Below, in pieces: positions 21,604 to 29,916 of a stretch of DNA of 40,123 nt (positions within the stretch are counted from its first letter, which is position 1; each line of letters begins with the position of its first letter). The notes beneath the pieces are model-generated. The model was not told the origin of the DNA. It saw only the letters and a program-made list of their open reading frames with translations, and did no database searches. The stretch comes from an uncultured Bacteroidales bacterium (GTDB lineage: Bacteria; Bacteroidota; Bacteroidia; Bacteroidales; P3), in the NCBI GenBank assembly GCA_937901525.1, contig CALDHX010000020.1, positions 1 through 40,123 of the forward strand. Direction: 5' to 3'. The position numbers were made by a program, and so were the translations under genes.

Positions 21604-23151
21604 TCAATCTCTATGCTTAAATATATCTGTTTTTGACATAGGACGATGTTCTTCTAACCATATAAATCCTTTTAGTGTTTTTTCTTTTTCTTCTATGCGT
21701 CCTTCATCGTCTAAATAGAATTTTGGCATATCTATTGCTGTCATTTTTTTTAGTTGTCCTTTTTCAAAGTATAGGTTTAGTTTACTACTTTCTCCTATAT
21801 TTATGCCGGTGAGTTTTTTTGTTTTCTTTCCTTCTTCCCAAAAATAATATATGGTTTTTACTTGTTGTTGTATTTCTGCAAATTTTATTTTTCCTTTTGA
21901 GAAATCGGCTCTAAATCTTTTTCCACTTATTTGATTGAAATATTTTTTTGTAGTTGTGTCGGAGTTTTGGGCTATTATCACATTTGGATACATATACATT
22001 TCTTTTATTGTTGTCTTTGAGGTTTTAAGACTTATTGTATCGGCTGTGAATTGATTTTCTTCACTCCATAAAACAGGCAAGCCAAGAAAATAAACCAAAG
22101 AATCTTTTACATCATAGTGCAACAAATCGGACACTCCTTGCATATCTTGTCTAAAAAACTTAACGTGATTATAAGCATACATATTTTCGGCTTTCATTGT
22201 TGTGTCAAAATATATCCAAACGCTATCACAATGTAGGTGAAGGGTGTCTTGTTCTTCTATTTGTTGTAAAAGTAGGTCTGTGGTTAGGTATATGTATGGG
22301 ATTTCTCCTTTTTTATCTTTTTCTAAGTAGTGTGAATATGCTATTATTTGATTTACGCTATCTTTTATGAAGATATTGCGAAAAGCTTTTGCATTTTCTG
22401 TTTTTGTATTATAGTATATGCTATCGGCTATTAGGTGTTTTGAATCGCTTATTATTAGATTGTCTTTGAAAAGTGTTGCATCGTCTGTCTTTGTGTTGTA
22501 AAAGCCTTGTGAGGTATATATCTTTACACTATCTTTTGTGGTAATATCTGTTTTGTTATAGAATCTCGCTATATCGGTTTTGCTTTCATAGAATAGTGAG
22601 TCAGATAATATATTTACTTGTGGGGATTTTAATTTTACTTGTTTTGTAAATTCAAATATTTTTGTGTCTATTAAATATGTTCCTAATTCGCTTTCAAGTG
22701 TATTTTCTTCGTCCCAAATATATGCATGTGTGGTATATCGCACTGTTTGTGCTTCTCTATCCATTACCATATAGTCGGTTTGTAATGTTGTATTGTTATC
22801 ATAAAGTGTAACTGTATCTCCAAAGATTTCTGCTATCTTCGTGTCGGCATCATAGATAAATTCATCTCCGTATAAATGGAGTGTGTCTTGATATATATGG
22901 ATATTGTTATAGGCGTTTATGAGATTTTCTTCTGTATTGAAGACTGCTGAATCGCAAGTCATTGTCATATCTTCATGAACAAAGACTACATTTGATTTTA
23001 ATATTAAGTGATTGGGGAAAGATGGTAATTTCTCTCCCCAATCAGAACTATAAATAACTTCTTTCTGTGCAAAAACAGTTAAGGAAAAAGATGTAGCAAT
23101 AATAAGTAATGAAATTGCTACTATCTTCTTTAAATTAATCTTCGTATTCAT
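21604..23151 (-). CDS. OstA/LptA-like LPS transport protein
   Basis: A 515-residue exported protein with signal peptide (MNTKINLKKIVAIS, LLIIATSFSLTVFA) and then a long series of OstA-like beta-jellyroll units: LKSNVVFVHEDMTMTCDSAVF, LHLYGDEFIYDADTKIAEIFG split among repeats, DNLIISDSKHLIADSIYYN and others. The recurrent pattern of 'DS..Y....A.......I' is typical of Bacteroidetes LptA/OstA proteins, which are much longer than the proteobacterial LptA and should carry LPS across the periplasm. It overlaps the PepSY-like gene upstream by 17 bp. Confidence 0.85.
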   Translation of the reverse strand: MNTKINLKKIVAISLLIIATSFSLTVFAQKEVIYSSDWGEKLPSFPNHLILKSNVVFVHEDMTMTCDSAVFNTEENLINAYNNIHIYQDTLHLYGDEFIYDADTKIAEIFGDTVTLYDNNTTLQTDYMVMDREAQTVRYTTHAYIWDEENTLESELGTYLIDTKIFEFTKQVKLKSPQVNILSDSLFYESKTDIARFYNKTDITTKDSVKIYTSQGFYNTKTDDATLFKDNLIISDSKHLIADSIYYNTKTENAKAFRNIFIKDSVNQIIAYSHYLEKDKKGEIPYIYLTTDLLLQQIEEQDTLHLHCDSVWIYFDTTMKAENMYAYNHVKFFRQDMQGVSDLLHYDVKDSLVYFLGLPVLWSEENQFTADTISLKTSKTTIKEMYMYPNVIIAQNSDTTTKKYFNQISGKRFRADFSKGKIKFAEIQQQVKTIYYFWEEGKKTKKLTGINIGESSKLNLYFEKGQLKKMTAIDMPKFYLDDEGRIEEKEKTLKGFIWLEEHRPMSKTDIFKHRD

Positions 23152-24211
23152 CGGTTGAACCTGCTAAACCTTGATACATATATGATTTATCATAGGTTAG
23201 CTTTATGTATTTTCTGTCTTTTTTACCTTTTATTTTTTCTGATAATTCAATATAGAAATACATTTCTAATTTTCTATCGGTTACCGTTTTTCTATATTTT
23301 GTATCGTATTCTACTTTTTGGAATTTTTCTATTTTAGCGTTTGGATAACGTTCATCTAAGTCTAATGCTATTTTTCTTGGATAGCGATCTTTTTCTAATT
23401 CTTTTGTAGTTGTCATCAACATTCCGTCAGGTTTGTAACGAGTTTCCATTTTCACTCCTCTGTTTTCAAAGTAAGCTACATAGTTTTCTCCATCTTGTTT
23501 CCATTCTACTTCTGCTATCCTTGGGAATTTCTTTTTAAAAGCGTCTAATACTTCCTTAGGTGTTGTAGCTATATCTAATGCTTCTGGAACGTCTATTTCT
23601 ACGTCTTTACTTTTTTTCTTTCCTGCACTCTTTACATCATTTTCTATTCTAATTTCCAATCCACTTCCGTCCATTTCTGCTCTTTCAGCCATTTTTCTTT
23701 GTCTGTATTCTATCGCTTCTGGATTAAGTCTTGAAATATAGTCTTTCTTTACAAAATCAGGGTCAGGTGCATTGGTCTTTGTTAGTTTTCCTCTTGGGTC
23801 AAATATCATTTCATATTCTGTTTGACCTATTCCTTTCATTGCTATTATCAATCTGTAATAGTTATCACCTGAGAAATCTTCTATGTATTCTGATTTCTTT
23901 ATTCTATAACCTGGATAGTTATTCAAAAAGTAGTTTGCTACTAATGTTGGCAATTCTTGTTCTGCTACATTGAAGATTGTGAATTGCCAATCTCCTGTTG
24001 CTGTCAAAAATACCCTTCCTATTTGTTCATCAATGCTTATTTCTGCTACATATTGTCCTGTTTCAAAATACCAACCTTGAAGTTTATAGTCGGAATAGGT
24101 GTTTTCTAATCCTAATCTTACTTCTTGTGGAATATCTGAATTACGTAATTTTTGAGCGTTTAGCCCCATTGAAATCATCAATGTTAATGCTACTAATATT
24201 ATACGTCTCAT
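23135..24211 (-). CDS. Exported PepSY-like domain protein
   Basis: A 358-residue protein with signal peptide MRRIILVALTLMISMGLNAQ. Two or three PepSY-like (BLIP-type) units are visible: VRLGLENTYSDYKLQGWYFE near residues 30-50, and VLDAFKKKFPRIAEVEWKQD, then YVAYFENRGVKMETRYKPDG near 220-270, followed by RKIALDLDERYPNAKIEKFQ. Such domains are common in Bacteroidetes periplasmic proteins, with binding or inhibitory roles. It overlaps the OstA-like gene, so a shared role at the envelope is possible but unproven. Confidence 0.75.
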   Translation of the reverse strand: MRRIILVALTLMISMGLNAQKLRNSDIPQEVRLGLENTYSDYKLQGWYFETGQYVAEISIDEQIGRVFLTATGDWQFTIFNVAEQELPTLVANYFLNNYPGYRIKKSEYIEDFSGDNYYRLIIAMKGIGQTEYEMIFDPRGKLTKTNAPDPDFVKKDYISRLNPEAIEYRQRKMAERAEMDGSGLEIRIENDVKSAGKKKSKDVEIDVPEALDIATTPKEVLDAFKKKFPRIAEVEWKQDGENYVAYFENRGVKMETRYKPDGMLMTTTKELEKDRYPRKIALDLDERYPNAKIEKFQKVEYDTKYRKTVTDRKLEMYFYIELSEKIKGKKDRKYIKLTYDKSYMYQGLAGSTDEYED

Positions 24212-24239
24212 ATATTGTTATATTTTTTGTATTTTATTT

Positions 24240-25538
24240 CTAAATCTCTGTTCTAATAATTGTATCTTTACGATTTGGACTTGTTGATACCAAAACTATT
24301 GGCAATCCTGTTTTTTCTTCTAATTTAGATATGTATTGACGCATATTTTCTGGCAAGTCTTCAAATTTGTCTATGCCTTCAACGTTTTGTTTCCAACCCT
24401 CACAAGATGAATATACAGGTTGCATTGTTTGTTCCATATCAAATGGTAATTCCATTGTTCTTTCGCCGTCAATTATATACTCTTCACAGTATTTAATTGT
24501 GTCAAACTCATTCATTACATCTATCTTCATTAACATTAGATGTGTAACTCCGTTTAACATACAAGCATATTTCAAGGCTGGAACATCAAACCAACCACAA
24601 CGTCTTGGTCTTCCTGTTGTAGAGCCAAATTCTCTTCCTTTTTGTCTTAGTTGTTCGCCGTCTTCATCAAACAATTCTGTTGGAAATGGTCCACTTCCTA
24701 CTCTTGTGCAATAGGCTTTGCATATTCCAAATACTTTTCCTATTCTCGATGGTGCTATTCCTAAGCCCGAACAAACTCCTGCTGTAATTGTATTTGAAGA
24801 GGTAACAAAAGGATATGAGCCAAAATCAATATCTAACATACTTCCTTGTGCTCCTTCTGCTAATATTTTCTTGCCTTCATCTAATGCTTGATTAATATAA
24901 TACTCGCTGTTGATGATGTTAAATCTTTTCAAATTTTCAAGTGAAGCCATCCATTTTTCTTCATATTGCGATAGGGTTTGATCTTCTATTTTGAATGTGT
25001 TTTCATCAAATCCTAAGGATTTTATTATTCTTAAATGGCTTTGTTTTGTCTTTTCGTAATTAGAAGCAAAATTCTTTGAGAATATATCTCCTACTCTTAG
25101 GCCTGTACGTGCTACTTTGTCGGTGTATGCAGGTCCTATTCCTTTTAGAGTAGAGCCTATTTTTCTTTCTCCCTTAGATGCCTCGTTTGCAGCGTCTAAT
25201 AGACGATGACTTGGCAATATTAAGTGTGCTTTTTTAGAGATATATAGATTGTTTGTTGGAACAAATCCTATGTTTTCCAATGTTGATATTTCTTTTTCAA
25301 AAATCAATGGCTCTATAAGCACTCCATTTCCAATTATATTTATCTTTTCTTTATGACAAATACCTGATGGAATTATGTGTAACACGTGTTTTAGTCCGTC
25401 AAATTCAAGTGTGTGGCCTGCATTCGGACCTCCTTGAAATCTTGCTACTATATCATATTTGGGTGTTAATACATCTACTACTTTTCCTTTTCCTTCATCT
25501 CCCCATTGTAAACCGAGAAGCACATCTATCTTACTCAT
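24240..25538 (-). CDS. purA: Adenylosuccinate synthetase
   Basis: A 432-residue GTP-dependent enzyme joining IMP and aspartate in AMP synthesis. Seen: QWGDEGKGKVVD at the N-terminus, GGPNAGHTL, STLKGIGPAYTDK, and GSTTGRPRRCGWFD near residue 305. I chose ATG 25538 (MSKIDVLLGLQWGDEGKGK); the frame runs 14 codons further upstream but enters the promoter. It is the first gene of the long minus-strand run ending at recN. Confidence 0.97.
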   Translation of the reverse strand: MSKIDVLLGLQWGDEGKGKVVDVLTPKYDIVARFQGGPNAGHTLEFDGLKHVLHIIPSGICHKEKINIIGNGVLIEPLIFEKEISTLENIGFVPTNNLYISKKAHLILPSHRLLDAANEASKGERKIGSTLKGIGPAYTDKVARTGLRVGDIFSKNFASNYEKTKQSHLRIIKSLGFDENTFKIEDQTLSQYEEKWMASLENLKRFNIINSEYYINQALDEGKKILAEGAQGSMLDIDFGSYPFVTSSNTITAGVCSGLGIAPSRIGKVFGICKAYCTRVGSGPFPTELFDEDGEQLRQKGREFGSTTGRPRRCGWFDVPALKYACMLNGVTHLMLMKIDVMNEFDTIKYCEEYIIDGERTMELPFDMEQTMQPVYSSCEGWKQNVEGIDKFEDLPENMRQYISKLEEKTGLPIVLVSTSPNRKDTIIRTEI

Positions 25539-25577
25539 CTTCGATAAAAATTTTATTTTTTTCCAATAAATCAAGTG

Positions 25578-25585
25578 CAAATGTA
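25578..25585 (-). promoter_or_regulatory. -7 element of the purA promoter
   Basis: Minus-strand TACATTTG (25585 to 25578) fits TAnnTTTG, 39 nt before the purA start. It is preceded by TTTTTTTGCG, giving TTTTTTTGCGTACATTTGCA; an almost identical 20-mer precedes the sugar kinase gene. Confidence 0.55.
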
Positions 25586-25634
25586 CGCAAAAAAACTTGA
25601 TTAAACTATAATTTCAAGATTTTTTATATCTAAA

Positions 25635-26474
25635 TTATTGTATGTGATAATTAACAAGAGCATTTAAAGGTGCTTTTATCACATTGTTTATTTGCATACC
25701 ATACTTATTTGCAACTTCTTTTAATTCATCTATTGCCAAACAAGCTATACTTCCAACGACATTTATAACGTATTTATTATATGATGTGTAATAAGTTATT
25801 TGTTCTTTAAAGAAATTGCCAAAGGCTTGCATTATTACGTCTTTACAATAAGGTGTTGATTTGTTTTCTATTGCAAAGCGTGCAAATGATGCAACGTAAT
25901 AGTTAGGTCCTTCTTCTTTATAAAGCTTATTTAGAAAGTCTGATTCTTCTCCCGGATATTTCTCTGCAAACTTTTGCATTAATTCCGCAGGCATACGTCC
26001 TCTTAAATAGTCTCTAAGTACCAATCGTCCAATATTTGTTCCTGCTCCTTCATCACAAAGAACATATCCAAGTGATGCTACATTTTCTACAATATTTTCT
26101 CCATCGTAAAGACATGAGTTTGAACCTGTTCCAAGAATTGCAGCTATTGCAGCACTCCTTCCACAAGTTGCTCTTGCTGCTCCAAGTAAATCTCCTTCAA
26201 CACATATCTTTGCAAAAGGAAAATAAGGCTTAAACCACGCTACAACTTCCTCTTGTTTTACTTTTGCTGAACAACCAGAAGCGTAAATATATATTTCATA
26301 AACGCTATTCACATCTGTATTTGGCAAAACTTTTTCTTCTATTTCTTTCCTCATTGTTTGCTCCGATACATTGTAAGGATTCATTCCTCTTGTAGAAAAC
26401 GTTGTCTTTATATTTTTACCCTCTACCAAAGCCCAATCTGTTTTTGTAGAGCCACCATCTGCAATTAAAATCAT
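25635..26474 (-). CDS. BadF/BadG-family sugar kinase (GlcNAc kinase-like)
   Basis: A 279-residue ASKHA-fold ATPase. It starts MILIADGGSTKTDWALVEG (phosphate-1 loop), with AAILGTGSNSCLYDG near 112-126 and CDEGAGTNIGRLVLRDYL near 139-156, and INVVGSIACLAIDEL in the adenosine region. These match the Bacteroidetes 'N-acetylglucosamine kinase-like' branch, which probably phosphorylates GlcNAc or a related amino sugar during cell-wall recycling or glycan use. The substrate is not provable here. It is monocistronic. Confidence 0.85.
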   Translation of the reverse strand: MILIADGGSTKTDWALVEGKNIKTTFSTRGMNPYNVSEQTMRKEIEEKVLPNTDVNSVYEIYIYASGCSAKVKQEEVVAWFKPYFPFAKICVEGDLLGAARATCGRSAAIAAILGTGSNSCLYDGENIVENVASLGYVLCDEGAGTNIGRLVLRDYLRGRMPAELMQKFAEKYPGEESDFLNKLYKEEGPNYYVASFARFAIENKSTPYCKDVIMQAFGNFFKEQITYYTSYNKYVINVVGSIACLAIDELKEVANKYGMQINNVIKAPLNALVNYHIQ

Positions 26475-26494
26475 ATTTTTTTAAATTTTTCTTG

Positions 26495-26502
26495 CAAATA
26501 TA
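26495..26502 (-). promoter_or_regulatory. -7 element of the sugar kinase promoter
   Basis: Minus-strand TATATTTG (26502 to 26495) lies 20 nt before the kinase start, inside TTTTTTTGCGTATATTTGCA, which differs by one base from the purA promoter segment. Confidence 0.5.
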
Positions 26503-26541
26503 CGCAAAAAAAGAGACCTAACACTTAGTTGGTTTTTTTTT

Positions 26542-26625
26542 CTTTGTTTTTGAAAATTTTTTCTTTACTTTTTTCTTTTTTTTCTTTACTTTTTTTCATT
26601 TTTTCTTTGATTTTTTTTCTTTGTT
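26542..26625. repeat. Polypyrimidine 21-bp-periodic tract
   Basis: CTTT(G/A) recurs at 26542, 26563, 26584 and 26605, exactly 21 bp apart, each followed by long T-runs, giving four degenerate 21-bp units. The plus strand is almost entirely T with occasional C and few purines. The last unit contains the -33 box of the AbrB-acyltransferase promoter (26620-26623). T-tracts in phase with two helical turns predict a curved segment. Confidence 0.7.
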
Positions 26626-26651
26626 TATTTTAAAAAATTATTGTATCTTTG
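26620..26651 (+). promoter_or_regulatory. Promoter of AbrB-acyltransferase pair
   Basis: TTTG (26620-26623), 20 nt, TATCTTTG (26644-26651): full match to the Bacteroides consensus, 27 nt before the AbrB start. Confidence 0.65.
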
Positions 26652-26677
26652 TAAGAAATTTCTAACTTTTCATACTT

Positions 26678-26887
26678 ATGAGCGAAAAAGACGGTAAATA
26701 TATCTTTGGCGTTGTAAAGGTCGGAGATAAGGGACAGATAGTTATCCCAAAAGAAGCAAGAAAGGTTTATGACATTAAACCAGGTGATGCACTCCTACTT
26801 CTTGGAGACAAAAATGGAATGGCATTGGTGAAAACCGAGATATTCCAAAGTGCTATTGATAATATAATGGAAGGAGGTGATAAATGA
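26678..26887 (+). CDS. AbrB/SpoVT-type swapped-hairpin DNA-binding protein
   Basis: A 69-residue protein made of one AbrB-type domain: GVVKVGDKGQIVIPKEARKVYDIKPGDALLLLGDKNG (13-49, shown by its parts VGDKGQIVIPKEAR and IKPGDALLLL). It should bind DNA as a dimer and probably regulates its own promoter. Its stop overlaps the start of the acyltransferase gene (ATGA, 26884-26887), so the two are translationally coupled. Related folds include MazE antitoxins, but the partner here is a membrane enzyme and not a toxin. Confidence 0.9.
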   Translation: MSEKDGKYIFGVVKVGDKGQIVIPKEARKVYDIKPGDALLLLGDKNGMALVKTEIFQSAIDNIMEGGDK

Positions 26888-27984
26888 GAAAGTATTGGTT
26901 AGATAATCTACGTTGGGTTATCGTGCTTTTGGTTTTGTTTTATCACGTTATATACTTCTACAATAATAAAGGAGTATTCGGAGGCATTGGAGGATTTGGC
27001 GGAAATCAATATCAAGACATCGTAATGTATGTTTTGTATCCTTGGTTTATGATGTTAATGTTTTTAATTGCAGGAATAAGTTCGCGATATAGTTTAGAAA
27101 AGATTTCTTCTAAACAATTTCTTTCTTCAAGAACAAGAAAACTACTTGTGCCTGCAACATTAGGACTATTTATTCTTCATTGGATTACGGGATTTTTCAA
27201 CTCGCAAGGAGCTTCTTTGGCTAATGGAAGTCCTGTTTTCCCGGAAGAAATGCCTGTGTTTATAAAATATTTCATTTGGACTTTAAGTGGTACGGGACCT
27301 CTTTGGTTTATTCAAGATTTATGGTTGTTTTCAATCATTCTTCTTTTGATTCGTAAATTTGATAAAAAGGATAAACTATGGCAAGCTTGCGAAAAAATAG
27401 GAATTATTCCTATAATACTCTTAGGACTTTTGCTTTACGTGGGCTCATTCACCCTTATTTCAAATCCAAGAGAAGAATCTTTTGACGGACTTTTAAATCT
27501 ATATAAGCCTTTGAATTATTTAATTCCTTTCTTAATGGGTTATTTTGTTTTCTCTCACAATAAGGTGCAAGAGATTTTAGGAAAGTACTCTCCTATTCTT
27601 ATTTCTATTGCTATTATTTGTGGAACGATTCTTACAATAACAACTTTCGGACAAGACAACACTTCTCCTCAATATCTTCAAAGCCCTCTTAATATTATTT
27701 ATACTTGGTTTATGATATTGGGACTTTTAGGAATATTTCAACGTTTCTTCAACAAAACAAATCCTTTCGCAACCTATATGACTAAATCAAGCTATGGATT
27801 ATACATTGTTCATTATATAGTAATTGCTTCCTTTGGATATATGTTGAAAGTTTACACTTCTTTACCTATATTTGTTATTTATGCGACACTAACACTTGCA
27901 GTCTTTGTTTTATCACCATTGATTTACGAAATCTTACGCCGTATTCCATTTATAAGATATTGTGTTTTTGGCATAAAGAAATAA
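26884..27984 (+). CDS. Membrane acyltransferase, family 3
   Basis: A 366-residue integral membrane protein with about ten hydrophobic segments. The N-terminal signature YWLDNLRWVIVLLVLFYHVI has the conserved histidine (H21 region) of acyltransferase family 3, and SRTRKLLVPATLG and SYGLYIVHYI are typical later motifs. Members transfer acyl groups to surface polysaccharides, lipids or other acceptors. The acceptor is not evident, since no glycan gene is adjacent. Coupled to the AbrB-type regulator and closed by the terminator at 27987. Confidence 0.88.
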   Translation: MRKYWLDNLRWVIVLLVLFYHVIYFYNNKGVFGGIGGFGGNQYQDIVMYVLYPWFMMLMFLIAGISSRYSLEKISSKQFLSSRTRKLLVPATLGLFILHWITGFFNSQGASLANGSPVFPEEMPVFIKYFIWTLSGTGPLWFIQDLWLFSIILLLIRKFDKKDKLWQACEKIGIIPIILLGLLLYVGSFTLISNPREESFDGLLNLYKPLNYLIPFLMGYFVFSHNKVQEILGKYSPILISIAIICGTILTITTFGQDNTSPQYLQSPLNIIYTWFMILGLLGIFQRFFNKTNPFATYMTKSSYGLYIVHYIVIASFGYMLKVYTSLPIFVIYATLTLAVFVLSPLIYEILRRIPFIRYCVFGIKK

Positions 27985-27986
27985 AA

Positions 27987-28012
27987 AAAGGGAAGTTAAA
28001 AAACTTCCCTTT
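27987..28012. terminator. Bidirectional intrinsic terminator
   Basis: AAAGGGAAGTT (27987-27997) and AACTTCCCTTT (28002-28012) form an 11-bp perfect stem with an AAAA loop. It serves the acyltransferase (plus) and gdhA (minus, stop at 28034). Confidence 0.85.
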
Positions 28013-28033
28013 AAATTTTATATGATTTATGAA

Positions 28034-29371
28034 TTAGCAAACTCCTAATTCTATCATTGAATCAGCAACTTTTATGAAGCCAGCGATGTTAGCTCCTTTA
28101 ACATAGTTGATGTATCCGTCTTTTTCTGTACCATATTTTACGCAGTTGTCGTGGATTGAATCCATCATGAAGTGTAATCTTTCATCAACTTCTGCACCTG
28201 TCCAACCAATGTGACCAGCGTTTTGGCTCATTTCTAATCCTGATACTCCAACTCCACCAGCGTTTGCAGCTTTACCAGGAGCGAAGATAACTTTTGCTTT
28301 TTGTAATTCGTGGATAGCGTCAGCTGTACAACCCATGTTAGATACTTCACAAACTAATGTAACTCCATTAGCGATTAATTGTTTTGCATCTTCTCCGTTT
28401 AATTCGTTTTGGATAGCACAAGGCATTGCGATATCAACTTTTGCTTCCCAAGGTTTTTTACCAGCGATGAATGTAGCTGAAGGGAATTTATCTGCGAATG
28501 GTTTAACAACTCCATTGTTAGATGATCTAAGTTCTAACATGTAAGCTATCTTTTCATCATTCATTCCTTCTTCATCTAAGATATATCCATCAGGACCTGA
28601 GATACAAACAACTTTTGCTCCTAATTCAGTAGCTTTTTTAGCAGCTCCCCATGCAACGTTACCGAATCCTGAAATAGCAACTCTTTTACCTGCTAATTCT
28701 AATCCGTGTTTTTGTAACATGTTGTTTACGAAATAAACTCCACCAAATCCTGTTGCTTCTGGACGAAGGATAGATCCTCCCCAACCAGCTCCTTTTCCTG
28801 TTAACACTCCTGTGTTTTCACGAGCTAATTTTTTGTACATTCCATATAAGAATCCTATTTCTCTTCCACCAACTCCTATATCTCCAGCAGGAACGTCAGT
28901 GTCAGGTCCGATATATTTGTACAATTCTGTCATGAATGCTTGGCAGAATCTCATTATTTCGTTATCAGATTTTCCCATTGGATCGAAATCTGAACCTCCT
29001 TTACCACCACCCATAGGTAATGTAGTTAAAGAGTTTTTGAATGTTTGTTCAAATCCTAAGAATTTCAAAGTATCTAATGTTACAGCTGGGTGGAAACGTA
29101 ATCCTCCTTTGTAAGGTCCAATTGCATTGTTGAATTGTACTCTGAATCCTCTGTTTACGTGGATTTCTCCTTTATCATCTACCCATTCTACTTTGAATTG
29201 GAATATTCTATCAGGTTCTACCATTCTTTCGATAATCTTGTAGTTATCGTATTTTGGGTGTTCAGCAACATATTCTTCGATTGTTTCCAATACTTCTGTT
29301 ACTGCTTGCAAGAACAATGGTTGTCCAGGGTTCTTTGCTTCTACTTCTGCTAAAAGTTTTTTTACGTCCAT
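28034..29371 (-). CDS. gdhA: Glutamate dehydrogenase (NADP-type)
   Basis: A 445-residue hexameric-type dehydrogenase that assimilates ammonia into glutamate. Seen: GPYKGGLRFHP (86-95), the catalytic-lysine motif PMGGGKGGSDFDP (119-131, K124), DTDVPAGDIGVGGREIGF, and the Rossmann stretch VAISGFGNVAWGAAKKA. Length and motifs are those of the NADP-dependent enzyme. Monocistronic, with promoter at 29427-29434 and terminator at 27987-28012. Its codon use looks more conserved and highly biased (many GCT, GGT, CCA), as expected for an abundant protein. Confidence 0.96.
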   Translation of the reverse strand: MDVKKLLAEVEAKNPGQPLFLQAVTEVLETIEEYVAEHPKYDNYKIIERMVEPDRIFQFKVEWVDDKGEIHVNRGFRVQFNNAIGPYKGGLRFHPAVTLDTLKFLGFEQTFKNSLTTLPMGGGKGGSDFDPMGKSDNEIMRFCQAFMTELYKYIGPDTDVPAGDIGVGGREIGFLYGMYKKLARENTGVLTGKGAGWGGSILRPEATGFGGVYFVNNMLQKHGLELAGKRVAISGFGNVAWGAAKKATELGAKVVCISGPDGYILDEEGMNDEKIAYMLELRSSNNGVVKPFADKFPSATFIAGKKPWEAKVDIAMPCAIQNELNGEDAKQLIANGVTLVCEVSNMGCTADAIHELQKAKVIFAPGKAANAGGVGVSGLEMSQNAGHIGWTGAEVDERLHFMMDSIHDNCVKYGTEKDGYINYVKGANIAGFIKVADSMIELGVC

Positions 29372-29426
29372 GTCTTTTTATTTTTTATTAAAACGTTATT
29401 TTAAACACTAAATTTGTTTCGTGTTG

Positions 29427-29434
29427 CAAAGTTA
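29427..29434 (-). promoter_or_regulatory. -7 element of the gdhA promoter
   Basis: Minus-strand TAACTTTG (29434 to 29427) matches TAnnTTTG. It predicts a leader of about 50 nt. The expected -33 position reads TTTT rather than TTTG. The rest of the 29372-29500 interval is AT-rich, with no other recognised feature. Confidence 0.5.
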
Positions 29435-29500
29435 GATATTATTCTTTGAATAAAAAAAATATTACGCTAAAATATTTTTCTAACTCTTTGTTTTATTTTT

Positions 29501-29860
29501 TTATTTCTTTGTTTTAAAATGAAGAATATGCACACTTACTCCTATGGCTATTAGAATTAAAAGGATTTTAATCCACATTAACCCCACTATCATTACAGAT
29601 AATAAAATAGTTGCCCATAGGGTCGTTATAATTGTTATTTTTATTTTTTTACTTATTGCTTTATGCTCTATAAAATCTTTTATATATCCACCCAAATGTT
29701 TGTGATTTAAAAGCCAATCATACAACGACTTTGAGCTTCTAAGAAAACAACCTGCACTTAAAAGCAAAAAAGGAGTTGTAGGCAAAACAGGCAAAAACAT
29801 TCCTATGATTCCCAAGCCTAAACTCAAACAACCGACAATTATTAACAAATATTTCTTCAT
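29501..29860 (-). CDS. YbaN/DUF454 inner membrane protein
   Basis: A 119-residue membrane protein with three to four hydrophobic segments. MKKYLLIIVGCLSLGLGIIGMFLPVLPTTPFLLLSAGCF, given here only by its parts LGIIGMFLPVLPTTPFLLL and CFLRSSKSLYDWLLNHK, is the family hallmark. The molecular function is unknown. It diverges from murF-alr across 56 bp. Confidence 0.88.
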   Translation of the reverse strand: MKKYLLIIVGCLSLGLGIIGMFLPVLPTTPFLLLSAGCFLRSSKSLYDWLLNHKHLGGYIKDFIEHKAISKKIKITIITTLWATILLSVMIVGLMWIKILLILIAIGVSVHILHFKTKK

Positions 29861-29871
29861 AAATCAAAGTG

Positions 29872-29901
29872 CAAAATTAGTTTTTTTTTTACTTTTGCAA
29901 A
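29872..29901. promoter_or_regulatory. Divergent promoter region (ybaN-like / murF-alr)
   Basis: Leftward promoter: TTTG (29901 to 29898), 18 nt, TAATTTTG (29879 to 29872), a full match. Rightward: TACTTTTG (29890-29897) with only AGTG at the -33 position. TTTGCAAA (29894-29901) is shared between the two, the same arrangement as at 9295-9328. Confidence 0.6.
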
Positions 29902-29916
29902 AAAAGTAGTGATTTT

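Noticed and set aside
21542..21607. Extended GrpE start at 21607
   Set aside because: It depends on a TTG that overlaps the OstA-like stop; the ATG at 21541 gives a normal-length GrpE.
26533..26640. CRISPR array or minisatellite
   Set aside because: Units are degenerate T-rich 21-mers with no distinct spacers, and no cas genes are in the window.
26678..27984. Toxin-antitoxin module
   Set aside because: The AbrB fold recalls MazE, but the coupled partner is a ten-helix acyltransferase, not a MazF or other toxin.
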